From positions 1-25,998 of the forward strand of contig JALHTP010000256.1 in the NCBI GenBank assembly GCA_022865725.1: 25,998 bases of DNA, in the 5' to 3' direction. Of the stretch, positions 5,711 to 15,582 are shown in pieces. This DNA is from Methyloceanibacter sp. Its GTDB lineage: Bacteria > Pseudomonadota > Alphaproteobacteria > Rhizobiales > Methyloligellaceae. The translations under genes and the position numbers were made by a program. A model generated the notes under the pieces. The model ran no database searches. It was not told the DNA's origin and was given only the letters and a program-made list of their open reading frames with translations. Position 1 is the stretch's first letter, and every line of letters starts with the position of its first letter.

Positions 5711-7939
5711 ATGACCCGCCAATATGAGCTGGTCGAGCGCGTGCTGAGATATCAGCCGAATGCCGACGAGGCGCTGCTCAACCGCGCCTATGTCTACGCC
5801 ATGAAGGCCCATGGCAACCAGAAGCGGGCCTCGGGCGCACCCTATTTCTCCCATCCGCTGGAGGTCGCCGCGATCCTCGCCGAGATGCGGCTCGACGACG
5901 CGACCATCGCCACCGCGCTCCTGCACGACACCATCGAGGACACCGACACCACGCGCGGCGAGATCGACGCCCTGTTCGGGCGTGAGATCGGCACGCTGGT
6001 CGACGGCCTGACCAAGATCAAGAAGCTCGACCTCGTCACCAAGAAGGCCGAGCAGGCGGAGAACTTCCGCAAGCTCCTGCTCGCCATTTCGAGCGACATC
6101 CGCGTGCTCCTGGTCAAGCTCGCCGACCGCCTGCACAACATGCGCACGCTCGAGCACATGAAGCCGGCCAAGCGCAAGATCATCGCCGAGGAGACCATGG
6201 ACATCTATGCGCCGCTCGCCGGGCGCATGGGCATGCAATGGCTGCGCGAGGAGCTCGAAGATCACGCCTTTCGCTCGCTCAATCAAGAGGCCTACTCCGC
6301 CGTGGTGGAGCGGCTCAAGATCCTACGCGAGCGCAATCAAGGCCTGATCGACGAGATCGAGGCGGCTCTGACCTCAAAGCTCGAAGGGGCCGAGGTCGGC
6401 AGCATCGTGGCCGGGCGGGAGAAGAAACCTTACGCCATCTGGAGCAAGATGGAGCGGAAGCAGATCTCGCTCGAGCAGCTCTCCGACATCTATGCCTTCC
6501 GCATCGTCGTGCCGCAGGTCGAGGATTGCTACCGCGCGCTCTCCGTCGTGCACACCACCTGGCATGCGGTGCCCGGCCGCTTCAAGGATTACATCTCCAA
6601 CCCGAAGCAGAACGACTATCAGTCGATCCACACCACCATCGTCGGCCCGCGCCACCAGCGGGTCGAGCTGCAAATCCGCACCGAGCGGATGCACTCCGTC
6701 GCCGAATATGGCGTGGCCGCGCACGCGCTCTACAAGGATGCCAACGGAGCGAACGGCAAGAGCGGCGTTCCCTCGCAAGATTCGAGCGCCTATCGCTGGC
6801 TGCGTCATCTCGTCGGCATGCTGCTCGACGGCGACAATCCGGAAGAGTTCCTCGAGCACACCAAGCTCGAGCTGTTCCAGGATCAGGTGTTCTGCTTCAC
6901 GCCCAAGGGACGGCTGATCGCGCTTCCGCGCGGCGCCAACCCCATCGACTTCGCCTATGCGGTGCATACCGATGTCGGCAACACCTGCGTCGGCGCCAAG
7001 ATCAACGGACGCCCCATGCCGCTCGTCACCGAGCTCCGCAACGGCGACGAGGTCGAGATCATCTGCTCGAAGGCGCAGCTCCCGCCCTCGGCCTGGCAAA
7101 GCCTCGCCGTTACCGGCAAAGCGCGCTCGGCCATCCGGCGCGCGACCCGCGACGCCGTGCGCGCGCAATATGGCAAGCTCGGCCGCGAGATCCTGGTCAG
7201 GGCGTTTCAGCGCCGGGAAAAGACCTTCAGCGAGGAAAGCCTCGCCGCCGCGCTCGGCCGTCTCTCGCAGAAGACTGCGGAGGACGTGATGGCGGCGGTG
7301 GGGAGGGGCGAGCTTGCCTCGGCCGACGTGGTGCGCGCCGTCTTCCCCGAAGAGAAATCGCAAGAGCCTGCCAAGCGGCGGCGCAAGGTGAAGCGCACCG
7401 AGGAAGGCTGGTTCGGGCTCGGCAAGGTGATGGGCCTTAAATTCCGCTGGCCGGGATCGAGCGGACGCCCGCGCGAGGAGCAGGGTCCAATTAGCATCCC
7501 GATCAGGGGCTTGCGCGGCGATCTGCCGGTCAATTTCGCCGACGGGGGCGCGGTGCCCGGCGACCGCATCGTCGGCATCCTCAATCCCGGGCAAGGCATC
7601 ACCATCTACCCGATCCATGCCGAGGCGCTGAAGGCCTTCGACGAGGAGCCCGAGCGCTGGATCGACGTGACCTGGGACATCGACGAGGACAACCCGCAGC
7701 GCTTCCCGGCCAAGCTTGCCGTGACGGTGCTGAACGAGCCGGGCAGCCTCGCCCAGATTGCCTCGGTGATCGGCGAGGCCGACGGCAATATCGACAATAT
7801 CAAGATGACCAACCGCGTTCACGACTACACCGAGATCCTGATCGACCTGGAGGTCTGGGATCTCAAGCACCTGAACGACATCATCGCCGGGCTCAGGGCC
7901 AAGGACATGGTCTCAAGCGCGGCCCGGGCAAGCGCCTAG
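5711..7939 (+). CDS. rel: Bifunctional (p)ppGpp synthetase/hydrolase of the RelA/SpoT (Rsh) family
   Basis: Makes and degrades the alarmone (p)ppGpp and so controls the stringent response. The 742-residue protein has all Rsh domains in order: HD hydrolase (about 25-180, with His48 and HDTIEDT at 72-78), synthetase (about 235-345, with GREKKPYAIW, DIYAFRIVV, NDYQSIHTT, EYGVAAHALYK), TGS (about 388-450, VFCFTPKGRLIALP), a helical region, a conserved-cysteine-type domain (about 590-635) and a C-terminal ACT domain (about 665-735). Both catalytic halves look intact. In the third regulatory domain the usual Cys-Cys is replaced by Gly-Gly (GGAVPGDRIVG). The start is the ATG at 5711, with GGAAG at 5696-5700; the frame is open up to 5645, but that part is repeat sequence. 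It is the only Rsh gene in this window. Confidence 0.95.
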   Translation: MTRQYELVERVLRYQPNADEALLNRAYVYAMKAHGNQKRASGAPYFSHPLEVAAILAEMRLDDATIATALLHDTIEDTDTTRGEIDALFGREIGTLVDGLTKIKKLDLVTKKAEQAENFRKLLLAISSDIRVLLVKLADRLHNMRTLEHMKPAKRKIIAEETMDIYAPLAGRMGMQWLREELEDHAFRSLNQEAYSAVVERLKILRERNQGLIDEIEAALTSKLEGAEVGSIVAGREKKPYAIWSKMERKQISLEQLSDIYAFRIVVPQVEDCYRALSVVHTTWHAVPGRFKDYISNPKQNDYQSIHTTIVGPRHQRVELQIRTERMHSVAEYGVAAHALYKDANGANGKSGVPSQDSSAYRWLRHLVGMLLDGDNPEEFLEHTKLELFQDQVFCFTPKGRLIALPRGANPIDFAYAVHTDVGNTCVGAKINGRPMPLVTELRNGDEVEIICSKAQLPPSAWQSLAVTGKARSAIRRATRDAVRAQYGKLGREILVRAFQRREKTFSEESLAAALGRLSQKTAEDVMAAVGRGELASADVVRAVFPEEKSQEPAKRRRKVKRTEEGWFGLGKVMGLKFRWPGSSGRPREEQGPISIPIRGLRGDLPVNFADGGAVPGDRIVGILNPGQGITIYPIHAEALKAFDEEPERWIDVTWDIDEDNPQRFPAKLAVTVLNEPGSLAQIASVIGEADGNIDNIKMTNRVHDYTEILIDLEVWDLKHLNDIIAGLRAKDMVSSAARASA

Positions 7940-8046
7940 AGCCCTGGTGTCGGCACGGAATTTTACCTAAATATGCTAAAGACCTCTGTCGCCAAAGGGC
8001 CACCATCGTTTGGCTTTTGGTTGGACGTCACGCGTTTGAGGTGGTG

Positions 8047-8607
8047 ATGCTGTTCAGGCGCCGCGAGGCGGAGAGCTTCCTTGAGCGGATGCGGGTGCAT
8101 CTCTGGCCGCGGCGGAGCTGGACCCGCTCGAGCCGCTACGTCGTCTTTCGCCTGAGGCGGCTCAGCGACACGCCGCACGCCGTCGCGCTCGGCTTCGCCA
8201 TCGGTGTGTTCACCGCCGCGACGCCCTTCCTCGGCACCCATATGGTCATGGCCGTGCTGCTCGCCTGGGTCATCGGCGGCAGTGTCGTTGCCGCTCTGCT
8301 CGGCACCTTTTTCGGCAACCCGCTGACCTATCCCCTCTTATGGTACTCCACCTACGAGGTGGGCAATCTGATGCTGGGCGGAAAGGCCGACGAGCCGCGC
8401 ATCGACCTGTCCGGCGGCATCTTCCAATCCTCGCTCGACCAGCTTTGGCCGATCCTGAAGCCCATGACGCTCGGCTCCGTACCGGTGGGGCTCGCTCTTG
8501 CCGCGCTCAGCTACGTGCTCGTCAGGCCGATGGTCGAGGCCTACAAACATCGCCGCCGCCGCGAACTCGAGCTTCGATCGGGGCGTGAAGCGTTAGGCGC
8601 CCAATGA
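8047..8607 (+). CDS. DUF2062 membrane protein
   Basis: A 186-residue inner-membrane protein of the DUF2062 family, function unknown. After a basic N-terminus (RRREAESFLERMRVHLWPRR) comes the family block DTPHAVALGFAIGVFTAATPFLG, shown here in part at 41-63, then hydrophobic segments at about 46-62, 66-90 and 142-160, and a highly basic tail (HRRRRELELRSGR). GNPLTYPLLWY (90-100) is another family motif. I start at ATG 8047, preceded closely by GAGGTG; an upstream TTG at 8017 is less likely. The stop overlaps the pdxJ start by 4 bases (ATGA at 8604-8607), which implies translational coupling. Genes of this family often lie beside rel and pdxJ in Hyphomicrobiales. Confidence 0.88.
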   Translation: MLFRRREAESFLERMRVHLWPRRSWTRSSRYVVFRLRRLSDTPHAVALGFAIGVFTAATPFLGTHMVMAVLLAWVIGGSVVAALLGTFFGNPLTYPLLWYSTYEVGNLMLGGKADEPRIDLSGGIFQSSLDQLWPILKPMTLGSVPVGLALAALSYVLVRPMVEAYKHRRRRELELRSGREALGAQ

Positions 8608-9428
8608 ATTCGAAGACTGCGAAGACGGCGCGAAGCGGCTCGAGCGCGCCCCCGATCCGCCTCGGCATCAACATCGACCACATCGCCACGCTGCGCAATG
8701 CACGGGGCGGGCGCCATCCCGATCCTGTGCGGGCGGCGGCACTCGTCGTCGCTTTCGGCGCCGACAACATCACCGCGCATTTGCGCGAGGACCGCCGCCA
8801 CATTACCGACGAGGATATCGCACGCCTCACCGCCGCCGCGCTTGCGCCGCTCAATCTGGAAATGGCGGTGACGCCCGAGATGCTGGCGATCGCGCTGAAG
8901 ACGCGCCCGCATGGCTGTTGCCTCGTGCCGGAACGCCGCCAGGAACTCACCACCGAAGGCGGGCTCGATGTCGCAAGCCAGATCGCGTCGCTGACGCCGT
9001 TCGTCGCCGAGCTCCGGCAAGCCGGCATCCAGGTTTCTCTCTTCATCGACTCTGAGGGGAAGCAGATCGAAGCCTCGCGGAAGGTCGGCGCCGATGCGGT
9101 CGAGCTGCATACCGGCACCTATTGCGCCGCCGCTTCTCGCGGTGACGGTCCCGCGCTCGCCCGCGAGCTCAAGCGCCTCGTCGATGGCGCGCGGGCAGCC
9201 GCCAAGGCCGGCCTCGAGGTGCATGCCGGTCACGGCCTCGATTATGATAATGTCGTCGCGGTCGCCTCGATTCCCGAGATCGTTGAGCTCAATATCGGTC
9301 ATTACCTCGTGGGCGAGGCGCTCTTCATAGGCCTTTCGCAGAGCGTCTCCCGCATGCGGGCCCTGATGGACGGCGCCAGGCAGGACCTGCGGCAAAGCGA
9401 CACGGAAGCCAAGGTCGGCAGAACGTGA
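8604..9428 (+). CDS. pdxJ: Pyridoxine 5'-phosphate synthase
   Basis: Last enzyme of the DXP-dependent vitamin B6 route: joins 1-deoxy-D-xylulose 5-phosphate and 3-amino-2-oxopropyl phosphate to pyridoxine 5'-phosphate. The 274-residue TIM-barrel protein has NIDHIATLRNARGG (23-36), ITAHLREDRRHI (56-67), NLEMAVT (84-90), ELHTGTY, EVHAGHGLDYDN and the phosphate-binding end block NIGHYLVGEALF. The first 18 residues form a serine/alanine-rich extension before the barrel. It overlaps the preceding and following genes by 4 bases each, so it is in the middle of a tightly coupled operon with DUF2062 and acpS. The pdxJ-acpS pair is conserved in many proteobacteria. Confidence 0.96.
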   Translation: MNSKTAKTARSGSSAPPIRLGINIDHIATLRNARGGRHPDPVRAAALVVAFGADNITAHLREDRRHITDEDIARLTAAALAPLNLEMAVTPEMLAIALKTRPHGCCLVPERRQELTTEGGLDVASQIASLTPFVAELRQAGIQVSLFIDSEGKQIEASRKVGADAVELHTGTYCAAASRGDGPALARELKRLVDGARAAAKAGLEVHAGHGLDYDNVVAVASIPEIVELNIGHYLVGEALFIGLSQSVSRMRALMDGARQDLRQSDTEAKVGRT

Positions 9429-9838
9429 TGATCATCGGACTCGGCAACGACATGATCGACATCAGGCGCGTCGAGCGCACCATCGAGCGCTATGGCGAGC
9501 GGTTCCTCGATCGCGTCTTCACCGAGACCGAGCGGCTGAAATCCGACAACCGCGCGGCCCGCGCCGCCTCCTACGCCAAGCGCTTCGCCGCCAAGGAGGC
9601 CTGCGCCAAGGCGCTCGGCACGGGCTTTCGGCATGGGGTCTTCTGGCGCGACATGGGGGTCGTCAATTTGCCTTCAGGGCGCCCCACATTGCAGCTTACC
9701 GGAGGCGCGGCCGAGGTGCTTGCCCGGCTGACGCCTGACGGACACGAGGTGCGTATCGACCTTTCCATCACCGACGATTTCCCTACCGCCCAGGCGATCG
9801 TCATCATCACGGCCATAAAAGTCTCCCTCCGCGACTGA
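9425..9838 (+). CDS. acpS: Holo-[acyl-carrier-protein] synthase
   Basis: Transfers the 4'-phosphopantetheine arm of coenzyme A to acyl carrier protein, activating fatty acid synthesis. The 137-residue length and motifs fit AcpS: IIGLGNDMIDIRRVE at the N-terminus with Mg-binding Asp9, and RFAAKEACAKALGTG (53-67) with Mg-binding Glu58. It starts with two ATG codons (9425 and 9428); the first overlaps the pdxJ stop as ATGA. lepB follows after 91 bases. Confidence 0.95.
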   Translation: MMIIGLGNDMIDIRRVERTIERYGERFLDRVFTETERLKSDNRAARAASYAKRFAAKEACAKALGTGFRHGVFWRDMGVVNLPSGRPTLQLTGGAAEVLARLTPDGHEVRIDLSITDDFPTAQAIVIITAIKVSLRD

Positions 9839-9929
9839 CCGGTTTGCCTCCTCCTGAGGGAGGGGCTATAGGGGCGCCTGTCGAAGAGCGGGTCGGAATT
9901 TCAAGCCAAGCCTGAAGGAGAGCTTCCGC

Positions 9930-10685
9930 ATGAGCGTCGAAGCCGAGAAGACGGAAGCAAAAGGCAGCGTAAAGGACACTGTCCGCGTCATCATCCACGC
10001 GCTGCTTCTCGCGCTGGTCGTGCGGGTCTTCTTTTTCCAGCCGTTCAATATCCCGTCTGGCTCAATGATCCCGACACTTCTGATCGGGGACTATCTCTTC
10101 GTCTCGAAATACAGCTACGGCTACAGCAAGTACTCCTTCCCGTTCGGCTTCAACCTGTTCTCGGGGCGGGTCTGGGCCAAGGAGCCCGACCGGGGCGACG
10201 TGATCGTGTTCAAGCTGCCGCGTGACAACGAGACGGATTACATCAAGCGCGTGATCGGGCTTCCCGGCGACGAGATCCAGATGCAGCACGGCGTGCTCAA
10301 CATCAACGGCAAGCCGGTGCCCAAGGTGCGCATTGACGATTTTGTGGTGACCGAGCCGTCGGGGCGGGAACGGCACATGCCGCGCTATCAGGAGACCTTG
10401 CCGAACGGCGTGAGCTACCCCGTGCTCGATCTCGTGCAGGACGGCTTCGGCGATAACACCGAGGTCTATAAGGTGCCCGAGGCGCATTTCTTCATGATGG
10501 GCGACAACCGCGACAACTCGACCGACAGCCGCTTTCTGTCGGAGGTCGGTTTCGTGCCGTTCGAGAATCTGGTGGGCAAGGCCCAGATCATCTTCTTCTC
10601 GCTCGACGAGAATTCGAGCTTCCTCGAATTCTGGCATTGGCCGACCAGCGTCCGCTGGTCGCGCATTCTTAGTGTGGTGCACTGA
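9930..10685 (+). CDS. lepB: Signal peptidase I
   Basis: Inner-membrane serine protease that cleaves signal peptides from exported proteins. The 251-residue protein has one N-terminal membrane segment (about 17-36, VRVIIHALLLALVVRVFFF), then the nucleophile Ser45 in PSGSMIPTL, the general base Lys106 in YIKRVIGLPGD, and GDNRDNSTDSR near the C-terminus. A single transmembrane anchor is usual outside Enterobacteria. GAAGGAG at 9914-9920 is a strong ribosome binding site for the ATG at 9930. The rnc start lies 3 bases after the stop, so lepB and rnc are very probably co-transcribed, as in most proteobacteria. Confidence 0.96.
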   Translation: MSVEAEKTEAKGSVKDTVRVIIHALLLALVVRVFFFQPFNIPSGSMIPTLLIGDYLFVSKYSYGYSKYSFPFGFNLFSGRVWAKEPDRGDVIVFKLPRDNETDYIKRVIGLPGDEIQMQHGVLNINGKPVPKVRIDDFVVTEPSGRERHMPRYQETLPNGVSYPVLDLVQDGFGDNTEVYKVPEAHFFMMGDNRDNSTDSRFLSEVGFVPFENLVGKAQIIFFSLDENSSFLEFWHWPTSVRWSRILSVVH

Positions 10686-10688
10686 GCC

Positions 10689-11402
10689 TTGCCCAAGCCG
10701 CGCAAAACGGCGCTTCAGGATCTCTCCGCCCGGCTTGGGCACGATTTCTCCGACCGGGCGCTGCTGAAGCTTGCCTTGACGCATTCGAGCGCGCGGGCGG
10801 GTTCGAAGCCGAGCGAAGACAATGAGCGCCTCGAGTTTCTGGGCGACCGGGTGCTGGGCCTCGCCGTCGCCGAGCTCTTGGCCGAAACCTTTCCTCATGC
10901 GCGCGAGGGCGAGCTTGCGCGCTGGTTCAATTACCTCGTGCGCGCCGAGACTTGCGCCGAGGTCGCCCAAGCATGGGAGCTCGGCGATTTCATCCTGATG
11001 AGCGGCGGCGAGGCCGGAAGCGGCGGGCGCCGCAAGAAGACCATCCTCGCCAATACTTGCGAGGCGGTGCTCGGCGCGATTTTCGCCGATGCCGGCTACG
11101 ACGTCGCCAAGGACGTGGTGCGGCGATTCTGGGAGCCTCAATTCAGCGCGCTCGATCTCGCCGCGCCGGACGCGAAATCCCTGCTCCAGGAATGGGCGCA
11201 AGGCCGCCGGCTGCCGCTGCCCCGCTATCTCGAGGTGGCCCGCGAGGGCCCGGACCATGCGCCCCGCTTCACCTCAGAGGTGCAGATCGAGGGCGTGGCG
11301 CCCGAGCGTGGGCAGGGGACCAATAAGCGCGAGGCGGAACAGGCGGCGGCGCTCGCCATTCTGCTCCGCGAAGGCGTGTGGGAGCCGCCCCAAGATGGCT
11401 AG
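10689..11402 (+). CDS. rnc: Ribonuclease III
   Basis: Double-strand-specific endoribonuclease used in rRNA maturation and mRNA turnover. The 237-residue protein has the catalytic domain first (signature NERLEFLGDRVLGL at 45-58, second acidic cluster NTCEAVLGAIFADAG at 122-136) and a double-stranded RNA-binding domain at the end (about 162-232, DAKSLLQEWAQGR ... GTNKREAEQAAALAIL). The start codon is probably TTG at 10689; no ATG or GTG lies in frame ahead of the conserved region. That start has no strong ribosome binding site and lies 3 bases after lepB, so translation may depend on coupling. The stop overlaps the era start by 8 bases. Confidence 0.95.
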   Translation: MPKPRKTALQDLSARLGHDFSDRALLKLALTHSSARAGSKPSEDNERLEFLGDRVLGLAVAELLAETFPHAREGELARWFNYLVRAETCAEVAQAWELGDFILMSGGEAGSGGRRKKTILANTCEAVLGAIFADAGYDVAKDVVRRFWEPQFSALDLAAPDAKSLLQEWAQGRRLPLPRYLEVAREGPDHAPRFTSEVQIEGVAPERGQGTNKREAEQAAALAILLREGVWEPPQDG

Positions 11403-12345
11403 TCCGCCCGCGAAGCGCGAGGGGAGTTCAGGCTCCGGCGAAGCGCAAACACGCTGCGGCTTCGTGGCGCTGATCGGCGCGCCGAACAGCGGCAAATCCA
11501 CGCTGACCAATGCACTCGTCGGCGCCAAGGTTTCCATCGTCACCCACAAGGCACAGACGACGCGCGGGCCCGTGCGCGGCATCGCGCTGATCGGCGATGC
11601 CCAGGTCATTTTCGTCGATACGCCGGGGATCTTTCAGCCGAAGCGGAGGCTCGACCGCGCCATGTTTGCCTCTGCCTGGGATCGGGCGGGCGACGCGGAT
11701 ATTGTGGTCCTGGTCATCGACGCTCAGCGCGGCCTCGATCGGAGCCTCGACACTCTCTTCAAACATCTCCCCGAGGTGAGACGACCCATTGTCGCCGTCC
11801 TCAACAAGATCGACCAGGTGGCGAAGCCCGACCTGCTGCGCCTGGCGACCGACCTCTCCGCGATCAGGCCCTTCGACCGCGTCTTTATGCTTTCGGCGCT
11901 GACTGGCGATGGCGTCGCTGACCTCAAAGCCTATCTGGCTGAGGCCGTGCCGCCGGGCCCCTGGCTCTTCCCCGAGGACCAGCTCACCGACGCTTCGCTC
12001 CGCCAGAGCGCCGCCGAGATCACCCGCGAGAAGCTGTTCCTGCGGCTGCACGAGGAGCTTCCCTATACGCTGACGGTCGAGACCGCCGACTGGAAGGAGC
12101 TCGCCGCCGGCAGCATCAGGATCGAGCAGACCATCTATGTGGAGCGCGAGAGCCAGCGGAAGATCGTGCTCGGCGCCAAGGGGCAGACCATCAAGGAGAT
12201 CGGCTCCGCCGCCCGCGCCGACATCGGCGAGATGGCGGGGGTGAAGGTGCATCTCTTTCTGTTCGTCAAGGTGCGCGAGCGCTGGGCCGACGATCCGGAG
12301 CGCTATCGCGAGATGGGCCTGGACTATCCGAAGGATAAGGCCTGA
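11395..12345 (+). CDS. era: GTPase Era
   Basis: Ras-like GTPase that binds the 3' end of 16S rRNA and acts in 30S subunit assembly. The 316-residue protein has G1 GAPNSGKST (28-36), the T-T pair in G2 (HKAQTTRG), G3 DTPG (75-78), G4 NKID (137-140), G5 SALTGDG, and a C-terminal KH domain (IVLGAKGQTIKEIGSAARAD in the RNA-binding loop region). I start at ATG 11395, inside the end of rnc (8-base overlap); the frame is open further upstream, but that is rnc read in another frame. The first 20 residues are a low-complexity extension before the GTPase domain. Confidence 0.96.
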   Translation: MASPPAKREGSSGSGEAQTRCGFVALIGAPNSGKSTLTNALVGAKVSIVTHKAQTTRGPVRGIALIGDAQVIFVDTPGIFQPKRRLDRAMFASAWDRAGDADIVVLVIDAQRGLDRSLDTLFKHLPEVRRPIVAVLNKIDQVAKPDLLRLATDLSAIRPFDRVFMLSALTGDGVADLKAYLAEAVPPGPWLFPEDQLTDASLRQSAAEITREKLFLRLHEELPYTLTVETADWKELAAGSIRIEQTIYVERESQRKIVLGAKGQTIKEIGSAARADIGEMAGVKVHLFLFVKVRERWADDPERYREMGLDYPKDKA

Positions 12346-12354
12346 AGCTGGGCC

Positions 12355-13113
12355 ATGGATTGGAGCGACGAAGGCATCTTCCTCACCGCCAAGCCGCTTG
12401 GCGAGGCGAATGCCGTGGCCGAGCTGTTCACGCTGGCGCATGGACGCCACCTCGGGCTGGTGCGCGGAGGGCGCTCGCGGCGGGTGCGGCCGCTGCTCCA
12501 GCCCGGCAATCTCTTGCGTGCCACCTGGCGGGCGCGGCTCTCCGAGCATCTCGGCGGCTTCAATGTCGAGCTGATCGAGGCCCATGCTGGACGTGTCCTC
12601 GACGATGCGACCGCGCTTGCCGCCCTCGGCTCCTTGACCGGACTTGCCAGGCTGCTGCCTGAGCGCGACCCGCATCCCGCGCTCTATGCGGGGGCGCTGC
12701 GGATCCTGCGCGCCTTCGATGACGCAAGCGTCTGGCCCACGCTGCTGGTGCGCTGGGAGCTTCAGCTCCTGGGAGAGCTCGGCTTCGGCCTCGATCTCAG
12801 CGAATGCGCGGCGACCGGCGTCGATGCCGATCTCGTCTATGTGTCGCCGCGCTCGGGCCGCGCCGTCTCGCGCGACGCGGGCCAACCCTATTGCAACAGG
12901 CTGCTCAAGCTGCCGGCCTTTCTCCTCGATGACGGGGCACCGGCGGCCGAGGGCGACATCCTCGCGGGTTTTGCCCTCACCGGGCATTTCCTGGAGCGCG
13001 ACGTGCTCGAGCCGCACGGCCTCGCCATGCCGCAGGCGCGCGAGCGCCTGATCTCCCTGCTGGCTCGCGCATCTCAGCCAGTTGTCATGCCCGCGAAGGC
13101 GGGCATCCAGTAA
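12355..13113 (+). CDS. recO: DNA repair protein RecO, with a repeat-derived C-terminus
   Basis: RecO works with RecR (and RecF) to load RecA on single-stranded DNA. The 252-residue protein starts with the OB-fold block MDWSDEGIFLTAKPLGEANA and continues with HGRHLGLVRGG, then the helical region with LVYVSPRSGRAVSRDAGQPY and LPAFLLDD typical of alphaproteobacterial RecO. It follows era by 9 bases and belongs to the same run. The last eight residues, VMPAKAGI plus Q, and the stop are encoded by the left arm of palindromic repeat copy C (13083 onward). The repeat therefore seems to have inserted at the end of recO and replaced the original tail. The core of the protein ends before that point (RERLISLLARA), so function is probably kept. 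Confidence 0.93.
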   Translation: MDWSDEGIFLTAKPLGEANAVAELFTLAHGRHLGLVRGGRSRRVRPLLQPGNLLRATWRARLSEHLGGFNVELIEAHAGRVLDDATALAALGSLTGLARLLPERDPHPALYAGALRILRAFDDASVWPTLLVRWELQLLGELGFGLDLSECAATGVDADLVYVSPRSGRAVSRDAGQPYCNRLLKLPAFLLDDGAPAAEGDILAGFALTGHFLERDVLEPHGLAMPQARERLISLLARASQPVVMPAKAGIQ

Positions 13114-13179
13114 TCACTGTCATCAGCGAGGAAGCCTCCGCGCGCGGTCTGGATCGCCCGGTCAAGCCGGGCGATGACA
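13083..13179. repeat. Palindromic repeat, copy C, entering the recO coding end
   Basis: Outer arms are 13083-13110 and 13149-13179; they pair at their ends (TGTCATGCCCG on the left, mirrored as GCGATGACA on the right) but differ inside. The left arm has a GCCCGC-GAAG-GCGGGC hairpin, the right arm a TCGCCCGG-TCAAG-CCGGGCGA hairpin. At 97 bases it is longer than copies A and B. It overlaps the last 31 bases of recO and lies 29 bases before parC. The different arm types suggest a composite of two sub-families. Confidence 0.82.
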
Positions 13180-13208
13180 AACATTGCCCGATGCGGTAAG
13201 CGCGAGGC

Positions 13209-15458
<2,250 letters not shown>

Positions 15459-15478
15459 GACAACGTCGGTTCAATCCC

Positions 15479-15560
15479 CGTCATGCCCGGCCTTGTGCCG
15501 GGCATCCACGATTTGAATTTGGCGAAGACGTGGATGGCCGGGACAAGGCCGGGCATGACG
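15479..15560. repeat. Palindromic repeat, copy D, between convergent parC and bpt
   Basis: Arms 15479-15510 and 15529-15560 form an inverted repeat, each arm with its own GCCCGG/CCGGGC hairpin. Total length is 82 bases. It occupies the gap between the ends of parC and bpt, where a bidirectional terminator would be expected; the strong stem fits, but there is no clear T-run. Confidence 0.85.
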
Positions 15561-15582
15561 GCGGATGCGGAGAAGAAAAACT

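Noticed and set aside
6374..7870. Long open frame on the - strand opposite rel (498 codons)
   Set aside because: It is the mirror frame of a GC-rich gene. The translation has no recognisable domain, and the + strand encodes a complete Rsh protein.
9843..9868. CCTCC/GGAGG dyad between acpS and lepB as terminator
   Set aside because: The stem is short and has no T-run; lepB may still be co-transcribed.
11428..13017. Long - strand open frame opposite era and recO (529 codons)
   Set aside because: It spans two well-supported + strand genes and has no family features, which fits a codon-bias shadow.
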